64,000 nucleotides of DNA from JBLLJR01 sp047692235 (lineage in GTDB: Bacteria > Pseudomonadota > Gammaproteobacteria > Enterobacterales > Enterobacteriaceae): positions 124,001 to 188,000 of the forward strand of contig JBLLJR010000003.1 of assembly GCA_047692235.1 (NCBI GenBank). The letters run 5' to 3'. This document shows positions 28,490-37,880 of the stretch, piece after piece. Each line of letters opens with the position of its first letter. Position 1 is the first letter of the stretch. The notes beneath the pieces are model-generated. The model was not told the DNA's origin. It saw only the letters and a list, made by a program, of their open reading frames with translations, and ran no database searches. Position numbers and translations under genes: made by a program.

Positions 28490-30382
28490 TTATAAATATA
28501 AATCATTGTATAAACAAAGAATATATAAGTTTTTTGGATCATTCCAAACAAAATTTGAATTTATATTTGAATTAATCAAAGATAAATCACTTTTTTGTAC
28601 TGGTAATAAAGATTTAATAATATTTAAATTAACATTACTAAATTTAATTTTATTTTTTTTAAATAAAATATCTAATTTTCCTTGATTTTCTTCAGGCCAA
28701 GTTACTTTATATTCTTTCAAATGTGCTAATTCTGCTGCTTTTTTAATAGCATCATCAAAATCTCCTAATTTATCTACTAATCCATTACTTAAAGCATCAT
28801 TGCCAATCCATACATGCCCTTGACTAATTAATTCAACTTCTTTGTTAGTTTTATGACGAGATTTAGATACTAAATTAATAAATTTATTATAACCATGCTC
28901 TACTATTAATTGTATTTTATTTTGCATTATTGTAGATAAATCAGCTGTCATTGATTTTTGTAATTCAGGATTAGTTGATATACCATCAAAATTTATACCA
29001 ATAGTATTAAGTAAATGACTTATATTATTAATAATGCCAAAAATTCCAATTGATCCAGTTATTGTAGTTGGAGTCGCAATAATGTAATTCGCTGGAGTTG
29101 ATATCCAATATCCACCTGACGCAGCAATATCACCCATAGATACTACAACTGGTTTTTTATAAATATTTACTGAATCTTTTAATGCTAAACGAATTTTTTC
29201 CGATGCAGATAAACTACCACCTGGACTATTTACTCTTAATATAATAGATTTAACACGTTTATTTAAATTAGCTTGTTTTATTTGATTAACAATAGTATCT
29301 CCAGAAACTAAATCTTGAAAATTTTGATTTCCATCAATAATTTTACCATTAATTGATATTACAGCTATTTCATTATTAACATAATTTATACGATTTATTA
29401 TATGAAATTTATGTTGTCTTAAAAACATAGCATATTGTGACACATTATATGTATCCATATCAATTTTATTGAAAGAAGAAGTAAATGGATTTTTACCAAA
29501 AATACTAATCATATCTCTTTCAATTGCAGACTCTGATTTTACTTCATCTACTAATTTATTCATTAGAGCTAATTTAGAAGTATCCCCATGTACCATATTT
29601 AATTGCTTTAATAATTTGTATGCTCCAGGAAATAAAGTTGTACATATAACATTTCTATTTTTAGAAATAGTATTTAAATAATTTTGCCATAACTTACTTA
29701 TTAATTGCTTAGTATCGCTTTTAGCATCTATTGACATATTATTTCTAGTTAACGGTTCAATAGCTGATTTATATTTACCAACTTTAAATATATAATTATG
29801 TATTTTTAATTTATCAATTAATTTTTTAAAATAAAAATTCATAAAAGAAATACCATGTATATCTACTTCACCATCATATGTCATATAAATTTTATTTGCA
29901 TAACTAGCAAGTAAATATTGTGATTGAGTATAATTGTTACCTATTGCATATATAAGTTTACCTGCATTCTTAAATTCATTTAATGCTTTGCCTATGTATT
30001 CAATAGAAGATGAATTAGCGTCACTCATATCTTTTAGATACATAACAATTCCTTTTATATTTGCATCATCTTTAGCTTGACGTATTTTATTAACTATTTT
30101 GAATATTGAATTACTTTGAGAATGATTAATATTTAATATGTCTTGTATATGTTTAATTATTTTTTTATCTGAACTGACATTATCTGTAAGTTTTCCTTGT
30201 AAATTAATAATTAATGCTCCGTTATGAATAAAGTTATCAAAATGTTGAAAATTTAAAAAAAATGAAATTAAAAAAAGTACAGTTATAACAAATATTAAAT
30301 TAAATACAAATTTTCTAAAAAAATTTATTGTTATCCAAATAATTTCGCATATTTTAAAGAAAAGTTGCCAAAATATATACAT
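28490..30382 (-). CDS. sppA: Signal peptide peptidase SppA, 67 kDa type
   Basis: Inner-membrane serine protease that degrades signal peptides left after secretion. One N-terminal membrane helix (about 28-45) precedes two tandem S49 domains. The catalytic pair is split across them as in E. coli: Lys205 (VGKYKSAIEP) and Ser422 (IAASGGYW). It is 630 residues, full length for the family. The -10/-35 region cannot be assigned in the A/T-rich upstream 223 bases. It pairs functionally with lepB at 39719. Confidence 0.95.
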   Translation of the reverse strand: MYIFWQLFFKICEIIWITINFFRKFVFNLIFVITVLFLISFFLNFQHFDNFIHNGALIINLQGKLTDNVSSDKKIIKHIQDILNINHSQSNSIFKIVNKIRQAKDDANIKGIVMYLKDMSDANSSSIEYIGKALNEFKNAGKLIYAIGNNYTQSQYLLASYANKIYMTYDGEVDIHGISFMNFYFKKLIDKLKIHNYIFKVGKYKSAIEPLTRNNMSIDAKSDTKQLISKLWQNYLNTISKNRNVICTTLFPGAYKLLKQLNMVHGDTSKLALMNKLVDEVKSESAIERDMISIFGKNPFTSSFNKIDMDTYNVSQYAMFLRQHKFHIINRINYVNNEIAVISINGKIIDGNQNFQDLVSGDTIVNQIKQANLNKRVKSIILRVNSPGGSLSASEKIRLALKDSVNIYKKPVVVSMGDIAASGGYWISTPANYIIATPTTITGSIGIFGIINNISHLLNTIGINFDGISTNPELQKSMTADLSTIMQNKIQLIVEHGYNKFINLVSKSRHKTNKEVELISQGHVWIGNDALSNGLVDKLGDFDDAIKKAAELAHLKEYKVTWPEENQGKLDILFKKNKIKFSNVNLNIIKSLLPVQKSDLSLINSNINSNFVWNDPKNLYILCLYNDLYL

Positions 30383-30605
30383 ATTTTCTCCAAAAAATTT
30401 TATTTTATATTTAAAAAATATTTAAATATGTGTATTTAATTTTAGTAAATATCAATGATAAATTATCAATTTAAATAAATTTAAATTAAACATTTACATA
30501 ATATGTAATATATAAAATATGTCATTATATTGTTATCATTAAAATTTGAATATCATTCAATTGAAAATTTTTATTTATAAATTAATCATTAGGTAATATT
30601 TATAT

Positions 30606-31367
30606 ATGATCCTTAAAGGAAAGAAAATATTAATTTCAGGATTATTAAACCATAATTCTATAGCTTATGGTATAGCTAAATCATTATTATTTCATGGAGC
30701 AGAATTAGCTTTAACGTATAAAAATAATAAATTAAAACCGAGAATAGAAAAATATGCAAGTATTTTAAATACCAACATATTTATAAAATGTGATGTATCA
30801 AAAGATCATGATATTAATAAATTATTTAATACATTATCAAATAAATGGAATGTATTTGATGGTTTTATACATTCTATAGCTTATGCTCCAAAAGATCAAT
30901 TAAACGGTAATTATTTAAATGTAATTACTAAATCAGGTTTTAATATCGCTCATAATATTAGTTCTTATAGTTTTGTTGCTATGGCTAAAGCAAGTAAACA
31001 TATGTTGAGAAAAAATTCATCATTAATTACTATTAGTTATATAGGATCTAAAAAAGCAATTCCTAATTACAATGTTATGGGATTAGCTAAAGCTTCTCTT
31101 GAATCAAATACTCGTTATATGGCATATGCTTTAGGCTCTAGTGGAATTCGAGTTAATACTATTTCTTCTGGCCCAATTAAAACTATTTCTTCATATAATA
31201 TTAAAAATTTTAGAAAAATACAAAAAAGTTTTAAATGTCATGTTCCTATAAAAAGATTAGTCACGATTGAAGATATAGGTAATACTGCTGCTTTTTTATG
31301 TTCAAATATGTCTTCAGGAATAACTGGAGAAGTAATACATGTTGATGGGGGATTCCATATAATTTAA
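30606..31367 (+). CDS. fabI: Enoyl-ACP reductase FabI (NADH)
   Basis: Final reduction in each fatty acid elongation round. SDR fold with Tyr145 (ISYIG), active-site Tyr155 and Lys162 in the NYNVMGLAKAS stretch, and the C-terminal GEVIHVDGGF. The 253 residues end about nine short of E. coli FabI, so the tail is trimmed. AGG precedes the ATG. With fabA and acpS it shows the cell makes its own fatty acids. Confidence 0.96.
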   Translation: MILKGKKILISGLLNHNSIAYGIAKSLLFHGAELALTYKNNKLKPRIEKYASILNTNIFIKCDVSKDHDINKLFNTLSNKWNVFDGFIHSIAYAPKDQLNGNYLNVITKSGFNIAHNISSYSFVAMAKASKHMLRKNSSLITISYIGSKKAIPNYNVMGLAKASLESNTRYMAYALGSSGIRVNTISSGPIKTISSYNIKNFRKIQKSFKCHVPIKRLVTIEDIGNTAAFLCSNMSSGITGEVIHVDGGFHII

Positions 31368-31405
31368 TATTATTAATAATAAATTAAGTGTTTTATTTTT
31401 TATTA

Positions 31406-32806
31406 TTATTTATTATTTTTATTATCAATCATATTTTCAGGTTTTACCCATTCTTCATATTGTTTTTCTGTAATATATCCTAATTTTAATGATGCGTTTT
31501 TCAATGTTATATTTTCTTCATAAGCTTTTTTTACAATTTTTGCTGATTTATCATATCCAATATGGACATTTAAAGCAGTTACTAACATTAATGATCTATT
31601 TAAAAAATAATTAATACGATGATAATTAGGTTGTATTCCAGAAATACAATGTTTATTAAAACTATTAATTCCATCAGTTAATAAACGAACAGATTGTAAA
31701 AAATTATAAATTATCATTGGACGATATACGTTAAGTTCTAAATTTCCTGAAGATCCACCTATATTTATAGATACATCATTTCCTATAACTTGGCAACAAA
31801 TCATAGTTATTGATTCACATTGTGTAGGATTTATTTTACCAGGCATAATTGTACTTCCTGGTTCATTTGAAGGTATTATAATTTCACCTATTCCACAACG
31901 TGGTCCAGATGATAAAAATCTAACATCATTAGCAATTTTCATTATTGATGATGCTAAACTTTTTAATGTACCATGAGAATATACTAACGCATCACAAGTA
32001 GCAATAGCTTCAAATTTATTTTTTGCATTAAAAAAATTATGACCAATAAGCTTAGTTAATATTTTAACTATTTGTTTATCGTATTCTGGATGAGTATTAA
32101 TACCTGTTCCTACTGCAGTTCCGCCTAAAGCTAATTCACTTATATGATTTATAGCATTATTTATATGATTTTCGCTATGTTCAAGCATAGATGCCCATCC
32201 TGAAATTTCTTGCCCAAGAGTTATTGGTGTAGCATCTTGCAAATGTGTTCTACCTACTTTAATAATATTTTTAAATTTTTGTGATTTTTTATTTAATGTT
32301 TTTTTTAAAGAATTAATTTTAGGTAATAAATTTTCTTTTAATGCAATTACTGCAGCTATATTCATAGCTGAAGAAAAAACATCATTAGAACTTTGACTTT
32401 TATTTACATCATCGTTTGGATGAATTAATCTATTTTCTCCTATTTCTCCTCCCAAAATTTTACTAGCTCTATTAGCTATAACTTCATTAACATTCATATT
32501 ACTTTGTGTTCCAGAACCTGTTTGCCATACAGATAATGGAAATTCAGAAACATGTTTACCTAATAATATTTCACTAGCAGCAATGGTTATTGCATCAGCA
32601 TATTTTTTATTTAATAATTTTAAATTTTTATGTACTTGAGCTGCAGCATATTTAATATAAACTAAAGCTTTAATAACTTCATTTGGCATTTTTTCATTAG
32701 ATATAGAAAAATTTTCTAATGATCTTTGTGTTTGAGCACCCCATAATTTAGTATTGGGAACATTAACGATACCCATAGCATCTTTTTCAGTACGTGTTTT
32801 ATCCAT
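31406..32806 (-). CDS. fumC: Fumarase C (class II fumarate hydratase)
   Basis: Iron-independent fumarase of the TCA cycle. The three superfamily motifs are present: TGSGTQSNMN (about 96-104), GRTHLQDATP with His188, and the mobile loop signature GSTIMPGKINP (about 318-327). It has 466 residues (E. coli 467). It is convergent with fabI. It is the stable class II enzyme rather than the Fe-S FumA type. Together with SdhE it suggests part of the TCA cycle is active. Confidence 0.96.
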   Translation of the reverse strand: MDKTRTEKDAMGIVNVPNTKLWGAQTQRSLENFSISNEKMPNEVIKALVYIKYAAAQVHKNLKLLNKKYADAITIAASEILLGKHVSEFPLSVWQTGSGTQSNMNVNEVIANRASKILGGEIGENRLIHPNDDVNKSQSSNDVFSSAMNIAAVIALKENLLPKINSLKKTLNKKSQKFKNIIKVGRTHLQDATPITLGQEISGWASMLEHSENHINNAINHISELALGGTAVGTGINTHPEYDKQIVKILTKLIGHNFFNAKNKFEAIATCDALVYSHGTLKSLASSIMKIANDVRFLSSGPRCGIGEIIIPSNEPGSTIMPGKINPTQCESITMICCQVIGNDVSINIGGSSGNLELNVYRPMIIYNFLQSVRLLTDGINSFNKHCISGIQPNYHRINYFLNRSLMLVTALNVHIGYDKSAKIVKKAYEENITLKNASLKLGYITEKQYEEWVKPENMIDNKNNK

Positions 32807-33222
32807 TATAAAATCCTAAAATATGTTTTTTAATTTTTATTTGTTAATTTTATTCAGTTAATATTAAATATATAGTTATATTATTAACTATTATAAATTA
32901 TCAATTTTTTAAATAAAAATATTTACAAAACATAATTTAATAATTTAATAAAATATATATTTAATGGCATATTTGTAATTATATTAATAAGTTATTGATA
33001 TATTAATAATATAAACTCATATAATTAACTTTTTTAAATATATATGATATATATTTAAATAATTTGTTTATAATTAAAACTATAAATATATAAAAATTTT
33101 ATTATTATTTAATATATAAAATATCTATAATATATTTATGTATATAAGTTATATATTTTATTTTAATTTATTAAATAAGTAATTAAAAATTAAATTTATA
33201 ATTTTATAACAAAGGTTGTTAT
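32807..33222. other. Gene-free divergent region between fumC and dapE
   Basis: These 416 bases are almost wholly A/T and hold no ORF, RNA gene or GC-containing hairpin that I can see. They must contain the promoters of the divergent fumC and dapE genes, but -35/-10 hexamers cannot be told from background. An AAAGG site just before the dapE ATG is the only recognisable signal. Confidence 0.6.
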
Positions 33223-34353
33223 ATGAAATATCCTGTATTAAATTTAACAAAAAAATTAATAAAATTACAATCAGTAAATGCTAATGATGCTGGATGTCAG
33301 AATATAATTATTGATAGATTAAAAAAACTTCAATTTAATATTGAGATTTTTAAATTTAATAATGTAACAAATTTATGGGCATGGAGAGGTAAAGGTAAAA
33401 CTTTAGCATTTGCAGGGCACACAGATGTTGTATGCCCAGGATCTTTTAAGAATTGGAAATTTTTACCATTTGTTCCTACTATTGATAATAATATGTTATA
33501 TGGTGTAGGTGTTGCTGATATGAAAGGCGCATTAGCATCTATGGTTATAGCAGTAGAAAATTTTATTATGAATAATCCAAATCATTCAAATAGAATAGCA
33601 TTTATAATTACTTCAGGAGAAGAAACTAATTGTATAAATGGTACAAAAAAAATAATAGAAATATTAAAACAAAGACATGAAATAATAGATTATTGTATTA
33701 TAGGTGAGCCAACAAGTAAATTTAAAATTGGTGATACCATAAAAAATGGTCGTCGTGGATCATTAACAGCAAATATTGAAATATTTGGGAAACAAGGTCA
33801 TGTTGCTTATTTAAATATATTACATAATCCAATATATCAAACAACATTTTTTTTAAAAGAATTAGTTGATTTAAAATGGGATAATGGTAATAGTTATTTT
33901 TCTCCTACAACTATGCAAATAACTTATATTAATTCAGGATATACTGAATATAGTAATGTTGTTCCAAATAAACTTACATTAAGTATAAATTTTAGATTTA
34001 ATACAAAATTAACAAAGAATATAATTAGTAAAAAAGTTGACTTTTTGTTAAATAAATATAAATTAAAATATAAAATTTATTGGACTCTTTATGGTTCACC
34101 ATTTATTACTAAAATTGGTAAATTAGGAGAATCTATAATTAAATCAATAAAATTTTATCAAAATATGAAACCCAATATAGAAACTTCAGGCGGAACTTCT
34201 GATGGAAGATTTATACGAGATATTTGTGATGAAATCATAGAAATAGGTCACATTAATAAAACAATACACCAACCAAATGAATGTATACATATTAATGATT
34301 TAATTACATTAAGTAATATATATCAACGTGTGATAGAAAATTTATTTATATAA
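33223..34353 (+). CDS. dapE: Succinyl-diaminopimelate desuccinylase
   Basis: Dizinc M20 hydrolase making LL-diaminopimelate in the succinylase branch of lysine and peptidoglycan precursor synthesis. Metal and catalytic residues are His66 and Asp68 (GHTD), Asp99 (VADMKG), and Glu133 and Glu134 (SGEE). It has 376 residues (E. coli 375). AAAGG is the ribosome binding site. Its neighbour on the opposite strand is a bamC remnant, matching the E. coli vicinity of dapE and bamC-dapA. Confidence 0.96.
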   Translation: MKYPVLNLTKKLIKLQSVNANDAGCQNIIIDRLKKLQFNIEIFKFNNVTNLWAWRGKGKTLAFAGHTDVVCPGSFKNWKFLPFVPTIDNNMLYGVGVADMKGALASMVIAVENFIMNNPNHSNRIAFIITSGEETNCINGTKKIIEILKQRHEIIDYCIIGEPTSKFKIGDTIKNGRRGSLTANIEIFGKQGHVAYLNILHNPIYQTTFFLKELVDLKWDNGNSYFSPTTMQITYINSGYTEYSNVVPNKLTLSINFRFNTKLTKNIISKKVDFLLNKYKLKYKIYWTLYGSPFITKIGKLGESIIKSIKFYQNMKPNIETSGGTSDGRFIRDICDEIIEIGHINKTIHQPNECIHINDLITLSNIYQRVIENLFI

Positions 34354-34364
34354 TACATTGTTTT

Positions 34365-34592
34365 TTAATTTTTACTATTCTTATCAATAGGTGGTTTAAT
34401 ATCTAGTTTGTTATTACAATGTCCTTTTTTAATATTTAACATTATTATGTTATTTTTATTTATTTTTAGTAAGTTTAAATTATTAGGTAATATTAAATTA
34501 TGTAATGCATAAGATTTAATACAATCTTGATTGTCATATTTTAAGAAATTATATTGTGTGTTATTAGTACAAGATAAATTTATTATTGCCAT
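34365..34592 (-). CDS. bamC: Remnant of outer-membrane assembly lipoprotein BamC (N-terminal arm only)
   Basis: A 75-residue ORF that aligns without gaps to the start of mature E. coli BamC (recalled from memory). Counting the Cys of INLSC as 1, Tyr7, Leu23, Leu26, Pro29, Ile43, Gly50 and the motif LDIKPP at 56-61 (LDIRPP in E. coli) fall at the same positions. In E. coli this stretch is the extended arm that binds BamD; the two globular domains of the roughly 344-residue protein are missing, since the stop lies 11 bases from convergent dapE. In this frame the signal peptide is truncated; its start appears just upstream in another frame. Chance ORF remains possible but unlikely. Confidence 0.7.
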   Translation of the reverse strand: MAIINLSCTNNTQYNFLKYDNQDCIKSYALHNLILPNNLNLLKINKNNIIMLNIKKGHCNNKLDIKPPIDKNSKN

Positions 34593-34647
34593 AAATATAC
34601 ATATTGCATTTAAAATTATAAAATTTTTTTAAAAAATTTATATTCAT
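34593..34647 (-). other. Out-of-frame signal peptide start of bamC, broken at an A7 tract
   Basis: An ATG at 34647 opens MNINFLKK. Removing one A from the A7 run (T7 at 34624-34630 on the + strand) joins it to the downstream frame and gives a lipoprotein signal peptide: a Lys, then a hydrophobic core NFIILNAICIFMAIINLSC with Cys at 26 (Cys25 in E. coli BamC). In the present sequence a stop (TAA) interrupts the bamC frame at this run. It may be a real indel rescued by polymerase slippage, or a homopolymer sequencing error. Confidence 0.6.
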
Positions 34648-34830
34648 AATATTTATTAATTTATTATTAATGTTAACTTCATATATAAAATAATATATAA
34701 AAAATTTTTTTAAAAGATTTTTTTAATAAAACTAAAAAAATTATGAAGTATAAATATTTTAAGATTTTAATTATAATTAAAATATATTTATATAAAATCA
34801 AATTAAAAATTTTTAAAAGTAAAATAGATT

Positions 34831-34860
34831 ACTAACCTAAACTAGGTTAGTTATTTTTTA
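34831..34860 (+). terminator. Hairpin plus T-run just upstream of glyQ
   Basis: ACTAACCTA (34831-34839), loop AAC, and its exact complement TAGGTTAGT (34843-34851), followed by TATTTTTTA. The 9-bp stem has three G-C pairs in otherwise A/T DNA and is followed by a U-tract, which is the form of a rho-independent terminator on the + strand. It ends about 52 bases before the glyQ ATG, so it may be an upstream transcript's terminator or a leader element of glyQS. Confidence 0.55.
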
Positions 34861-34912
34861 TATATTTTAATATATAAATTAAATACATTTTTATTTAAAT
34901 AAAAAATTACTT

Positions 34913-35839
34913 ATGAATAATACAAATTTCAAAACATTTCAGGAATTAATTAAAGTATTAAAAAATTATTGGTCAAATATAGGTTGTATTAGTATACAAC
35001 CATTAGATTTAGAAGTAGGTGCTGGTACATCACATCCTATGACATGTTTAAGGTCTATAGGTCCGGAACCAATGTTTTGTGTATATGTTCAACCTTCTCG
35101 TAGGCCTTCAGATGGAAGATATGGGAAAAATTCAAATCGTTTGCAACATTATTATCAATTGCAAGTTATAATGAAACCTGTACCAAATAATTTTCAAGAT
35201 TTATATTTGTATTCTCTTAAAGAAATAGGTATAGATTGTGTAAAAAATGATATACGTTTTATAGCAGATGATTGGAGTAATCCTACTTTAGGTGCTTTTG
35301 GTATGGGATGGGAAGTGCAAATTAATGGAATGGAAATTACACAAATTACATATTTTCAACAAGTTTGTGGTATGGAGTGTAACCCAATAACTGGAGAAAT
35401 CACATATGGTCTTGAACGCTTATCTATGCATATACAAAAAGTTAAAACAGTATATGATATAATTTGGGATAATAGATTTGATAGAACTATAACATATGGA
35501 GATTTATTTTTTCAAAATGAAGTTGAACAATCGATATATAATTTTGAATATTCAAATATAAATTTTTTATTATTTTGTTTTGAGCAAAATATAAAAGATA
35601 TACATCATCTATTGAATTTAAAAAAACCTTTATCTTTACCTGCTTATGAGTTAATTTTAAAAACATCACATATTTTTAATTTATTAGATGCTAGAAAAGC
35701 TATTTCTGTTACAGAAAGACAAAATTATATTATTAAATTAAATAATCTTTCCAAAGAAATTGCTAAATCTTATTTTAATTCTAGAAAAGATTTAAATTTC
35801 CCAATGTGTAACAAAATAACTAATAAAGAGATTATATGA
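34913..35839 (+). CDS. glyQ: Glycyl-tRNA synthetase alpha subunit
   Basis: Catalytic subunit of the tetrameric (alpha2 beta2) bacterial glycyl-tRNA synthetase. Motifs LEVGAGTSHPMT, the class II motif 2 region YVQPSRRPSDGRYG, and TYFQQVCGMEC are characteristic. It has 308 residues (E. coli 303). Its stop overlaps the glyS start by four bases (ATGA), the coupled glyQ-glyS arrangement. The only glycine tRNA seen here is at 16462. Confidence 0.97.
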   Translation: MNNTNFKTFQELIKVLKNYWSNIGCISIQPLDLEVGAGTSHPMTCLRSIGPEPMFCVYVQPSRRPSDGRYGKNSNRLQHYYQLQVIMKPVPNNFQDLYLYSLKEIGIDCVKNDIRFIADDWSNPTLGAFGMGWEVQINGMEITQITYFQQVCGMECNPITGEITYGLERLSMHIQKVKTVYDIIWDNRFDRTITYGDLFFQNEVEQSIYNFEYSNINFLLFCFEQNIKDIHHLLNLKKPLSLPAYELILKTSHIFNLLDARKAISVTERQNYIIKLNNLSKEIAKSYFNSRKDLNFPMCNKITNKEII

Positions 35840-37767
35840 AAAATAGTACTTTTTTATTTGAAATTGGCACAGAAGAAATGCCATATAAATCACAGTGTAT
35901 TTTACATAAAAGTTTTGTTTTAAATATAAAAATAAAACTAAAAAATTTTAAAATTAAATATGATAAATTATTTTATTTTTCTACTTCGCGTCGTTTTGCG
36001 ATTAAAATATGTAATATTTACCAATCTAAAATAGACATAAAATTTTTTAAATTAAAATTTAATAATTTAAAAGAATTATTATATAAAAGTATTATTTTTT
36101 CTTTAAAAAAAATTAAATTTTTAAAAACAATGAAATGGAATTCTAATTTTGCTGAATTTATACGACCTGTTACGAGTATTACAATGTTATTGGATGATGA
36201 AATAATACAATGTAAAATATTTAACATTAATGCTAATCGTTTTATATATGGTCATCGTTTTTTAGGTAAAAATATAATAACTTTAAATCATGCACATCAA
36301 TATCCAGATATATTAGAAAAAAATAATTTTGTGATAGCAAATTTTGATAAAAGAAAAGAAAAAATTATTTGTGATATTCATAGAATTACTACTAATATTA
36401 ATGGTATAGCTGATTTAGATCAGAGATTATTAAAAGAAATTGCATATTTAGTTGAATATCCAGTTGTATTATTAGGTAAATTTAAAAAAAGATTTTTATC
36501 TATACCTAGAGAAATATTAATTTGTATAATGAAAAATTATCAAAAATATTTTCCAATATATGATTTAAATAATAATTTATTACCATATTTTATATTTGTT
36601 TCTAATATTATATCTAATAATATGAAAAATATTATCCATGATAATGAGCAAGTTATTAATTCTCGTATGCAAGATGCTGAATTTTTAATTAATATTGATT
36701 GTAAATATAAATTAATAGATCGATTAGAAAATCTTAAAAAAGTATTATTTCAAAAACATTTAGGATCTATGTATGAAAAAACTTTTAGAATAAAAAAATT
36801 ATCTGCATGGATTGCAAATCAGATTGGAGCCAATATTAAATATACAGAAAGAGCAGCTTTATTATCAAAATGTGATTTAACAACTAATATAGTATGTGAG
36901 TTTACAGAAATACAAGGAGTAATTGGTATGTATTACTCTATGTATAATAAAGAAATATATGATATTTCTTTAGCCCAAAAAGAGCAATATTACCCTAGAT
37001 TTTCTAATGATATATTGCCTACTACTCTTATTTCATCTGCTTTATCAATAGCAGATAAAATAGATACATTAGTTGGTATGTTTGGTATAAATAAAAACTC
37101 GGTTACTAAAAATGACCCCTTTTATTTACGTCGTTTAACTATAGGTATTATAAGAATTTTAATTAACAAAAAATTAAATATAGATTTAAAAGATTTAATA
37201 AAATTAGCTATTAGCTTATACAAAAATAAATTGACAAATATATTAACAGAAAATAATATTATTAAATTTATTTTTGATCGTTTAATATTTTTTTATATAA
37301 ACAAAGGATATAATATTGATGAAATTAATTCTATTTTGTCTATATCTAAAACTAAGTTAATAGATTTTGAAGAAAAAATAATTTCAGTAAGTTTTTTATG
37401 TAAGTTAAAAGAATCAAAATTATTAATTTCTACTAATAGAAGAATATCAAATATTTTAAAAAAATGTAATTATGATACTTCATATATTTTTAATATGTCT
37501 ATATTAGTAAATCCATATGAAATAAAATTATTAAATTTTATAAATTTATTATATAAAAAAATAAAATCTCTTTTAAATAAGAAATGTTATAAAGATATTT
37601 TTTTAGAATTTATTTTTATATCTAAATATATAGAAAATTTTTTTAAACATGTTATGATTATGGTATCTAATAATGATACACGAAATAATAGATTATTTTT
37701 GTTAAATAAAATACATAATATTTTCCTTTGTATAGCTGATATTTCTTTATTAAAAACAAAACTATAA
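35836..37767 (+). CDS. glyS: Glycyl-tRNA synthetase beta subunit (shortened)
   Basis: tRNA-binding subunit of GlyRS. FEIGTEEMP opens the protein; the FISNI/MQDAEFL region (about 255-290), KTFRIKKLS and LADKIDTLVGMF-like blocks follow. It has 643 residues, about 45 fewer than E. coli GlyS (689). The losses appear spread over the B-domain inserts and the C-terminal anticodon-binding part, which ends in Leu/Lys-rich drifted sequence. It is coupled to glyQ. Confidence 0.95.
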   Translation: MKNSTFLFEIGTEEMPYKSQCILHKSFVLNIKIKLKNFKIKYDKLFYFSTSRRFAIKICNIYQSKIDIKFFKLKFNNLKELLYKSIIFSLKKIKFLKTMKWNSNFAEFIRPVTSITMLLDDEIIQCKIFNINANRFIYGHRFLGKNIITLNHAHQYPDILEKNNFVIANFDKRKEKIICDIHRITTNINGIADLDQRLLKEIAYLVEYPVVLLGKFKKRFLSIPREILICIMKNYQKYFPIYDLNNNLLPYFIFVSNIISNNMKNIIHDNEQVINSRMQDAEFLINIDCKYKLIDRLENLKKVLFQKHLGSMYEKTFRIKKLSAWIANQIGANIKYTERAALLSKCDLTTNIVCEFTEIQGVIGMYYSMYNKEIYDISLAQKEQYYPRFSNDILPTTLISSALSIADKIDTLVGMFGINKNSVTKNDPFYLRRLTIGIIRILINKKLNIDLKDLIKLAISLYKNKLTNILTENNIIKFIFDRLIFFYINKGYNIDEINSILSISKTKLIDFEEKIISVSFLCKLKESKLLISTNRRISNILKKCNYDTSYIFNMSILVNPYEIKLLNFINLLYKKIKSLLNKKCYKDIFLEFIFISKYIENFFKHVMIMVSNNDTRNNRLFLLNKIHNIFLCIADISLLKTKL

Positions 37768-37880
37768 TTTATATTTTTGATAAATCATTTATTAATTAGT
37801 TTTATTTATTAATAAATAAATTTTATTGGTAAATAAATATTGTTTAAAGTATTTTAAACTAACAATTTAATATAAATTAA

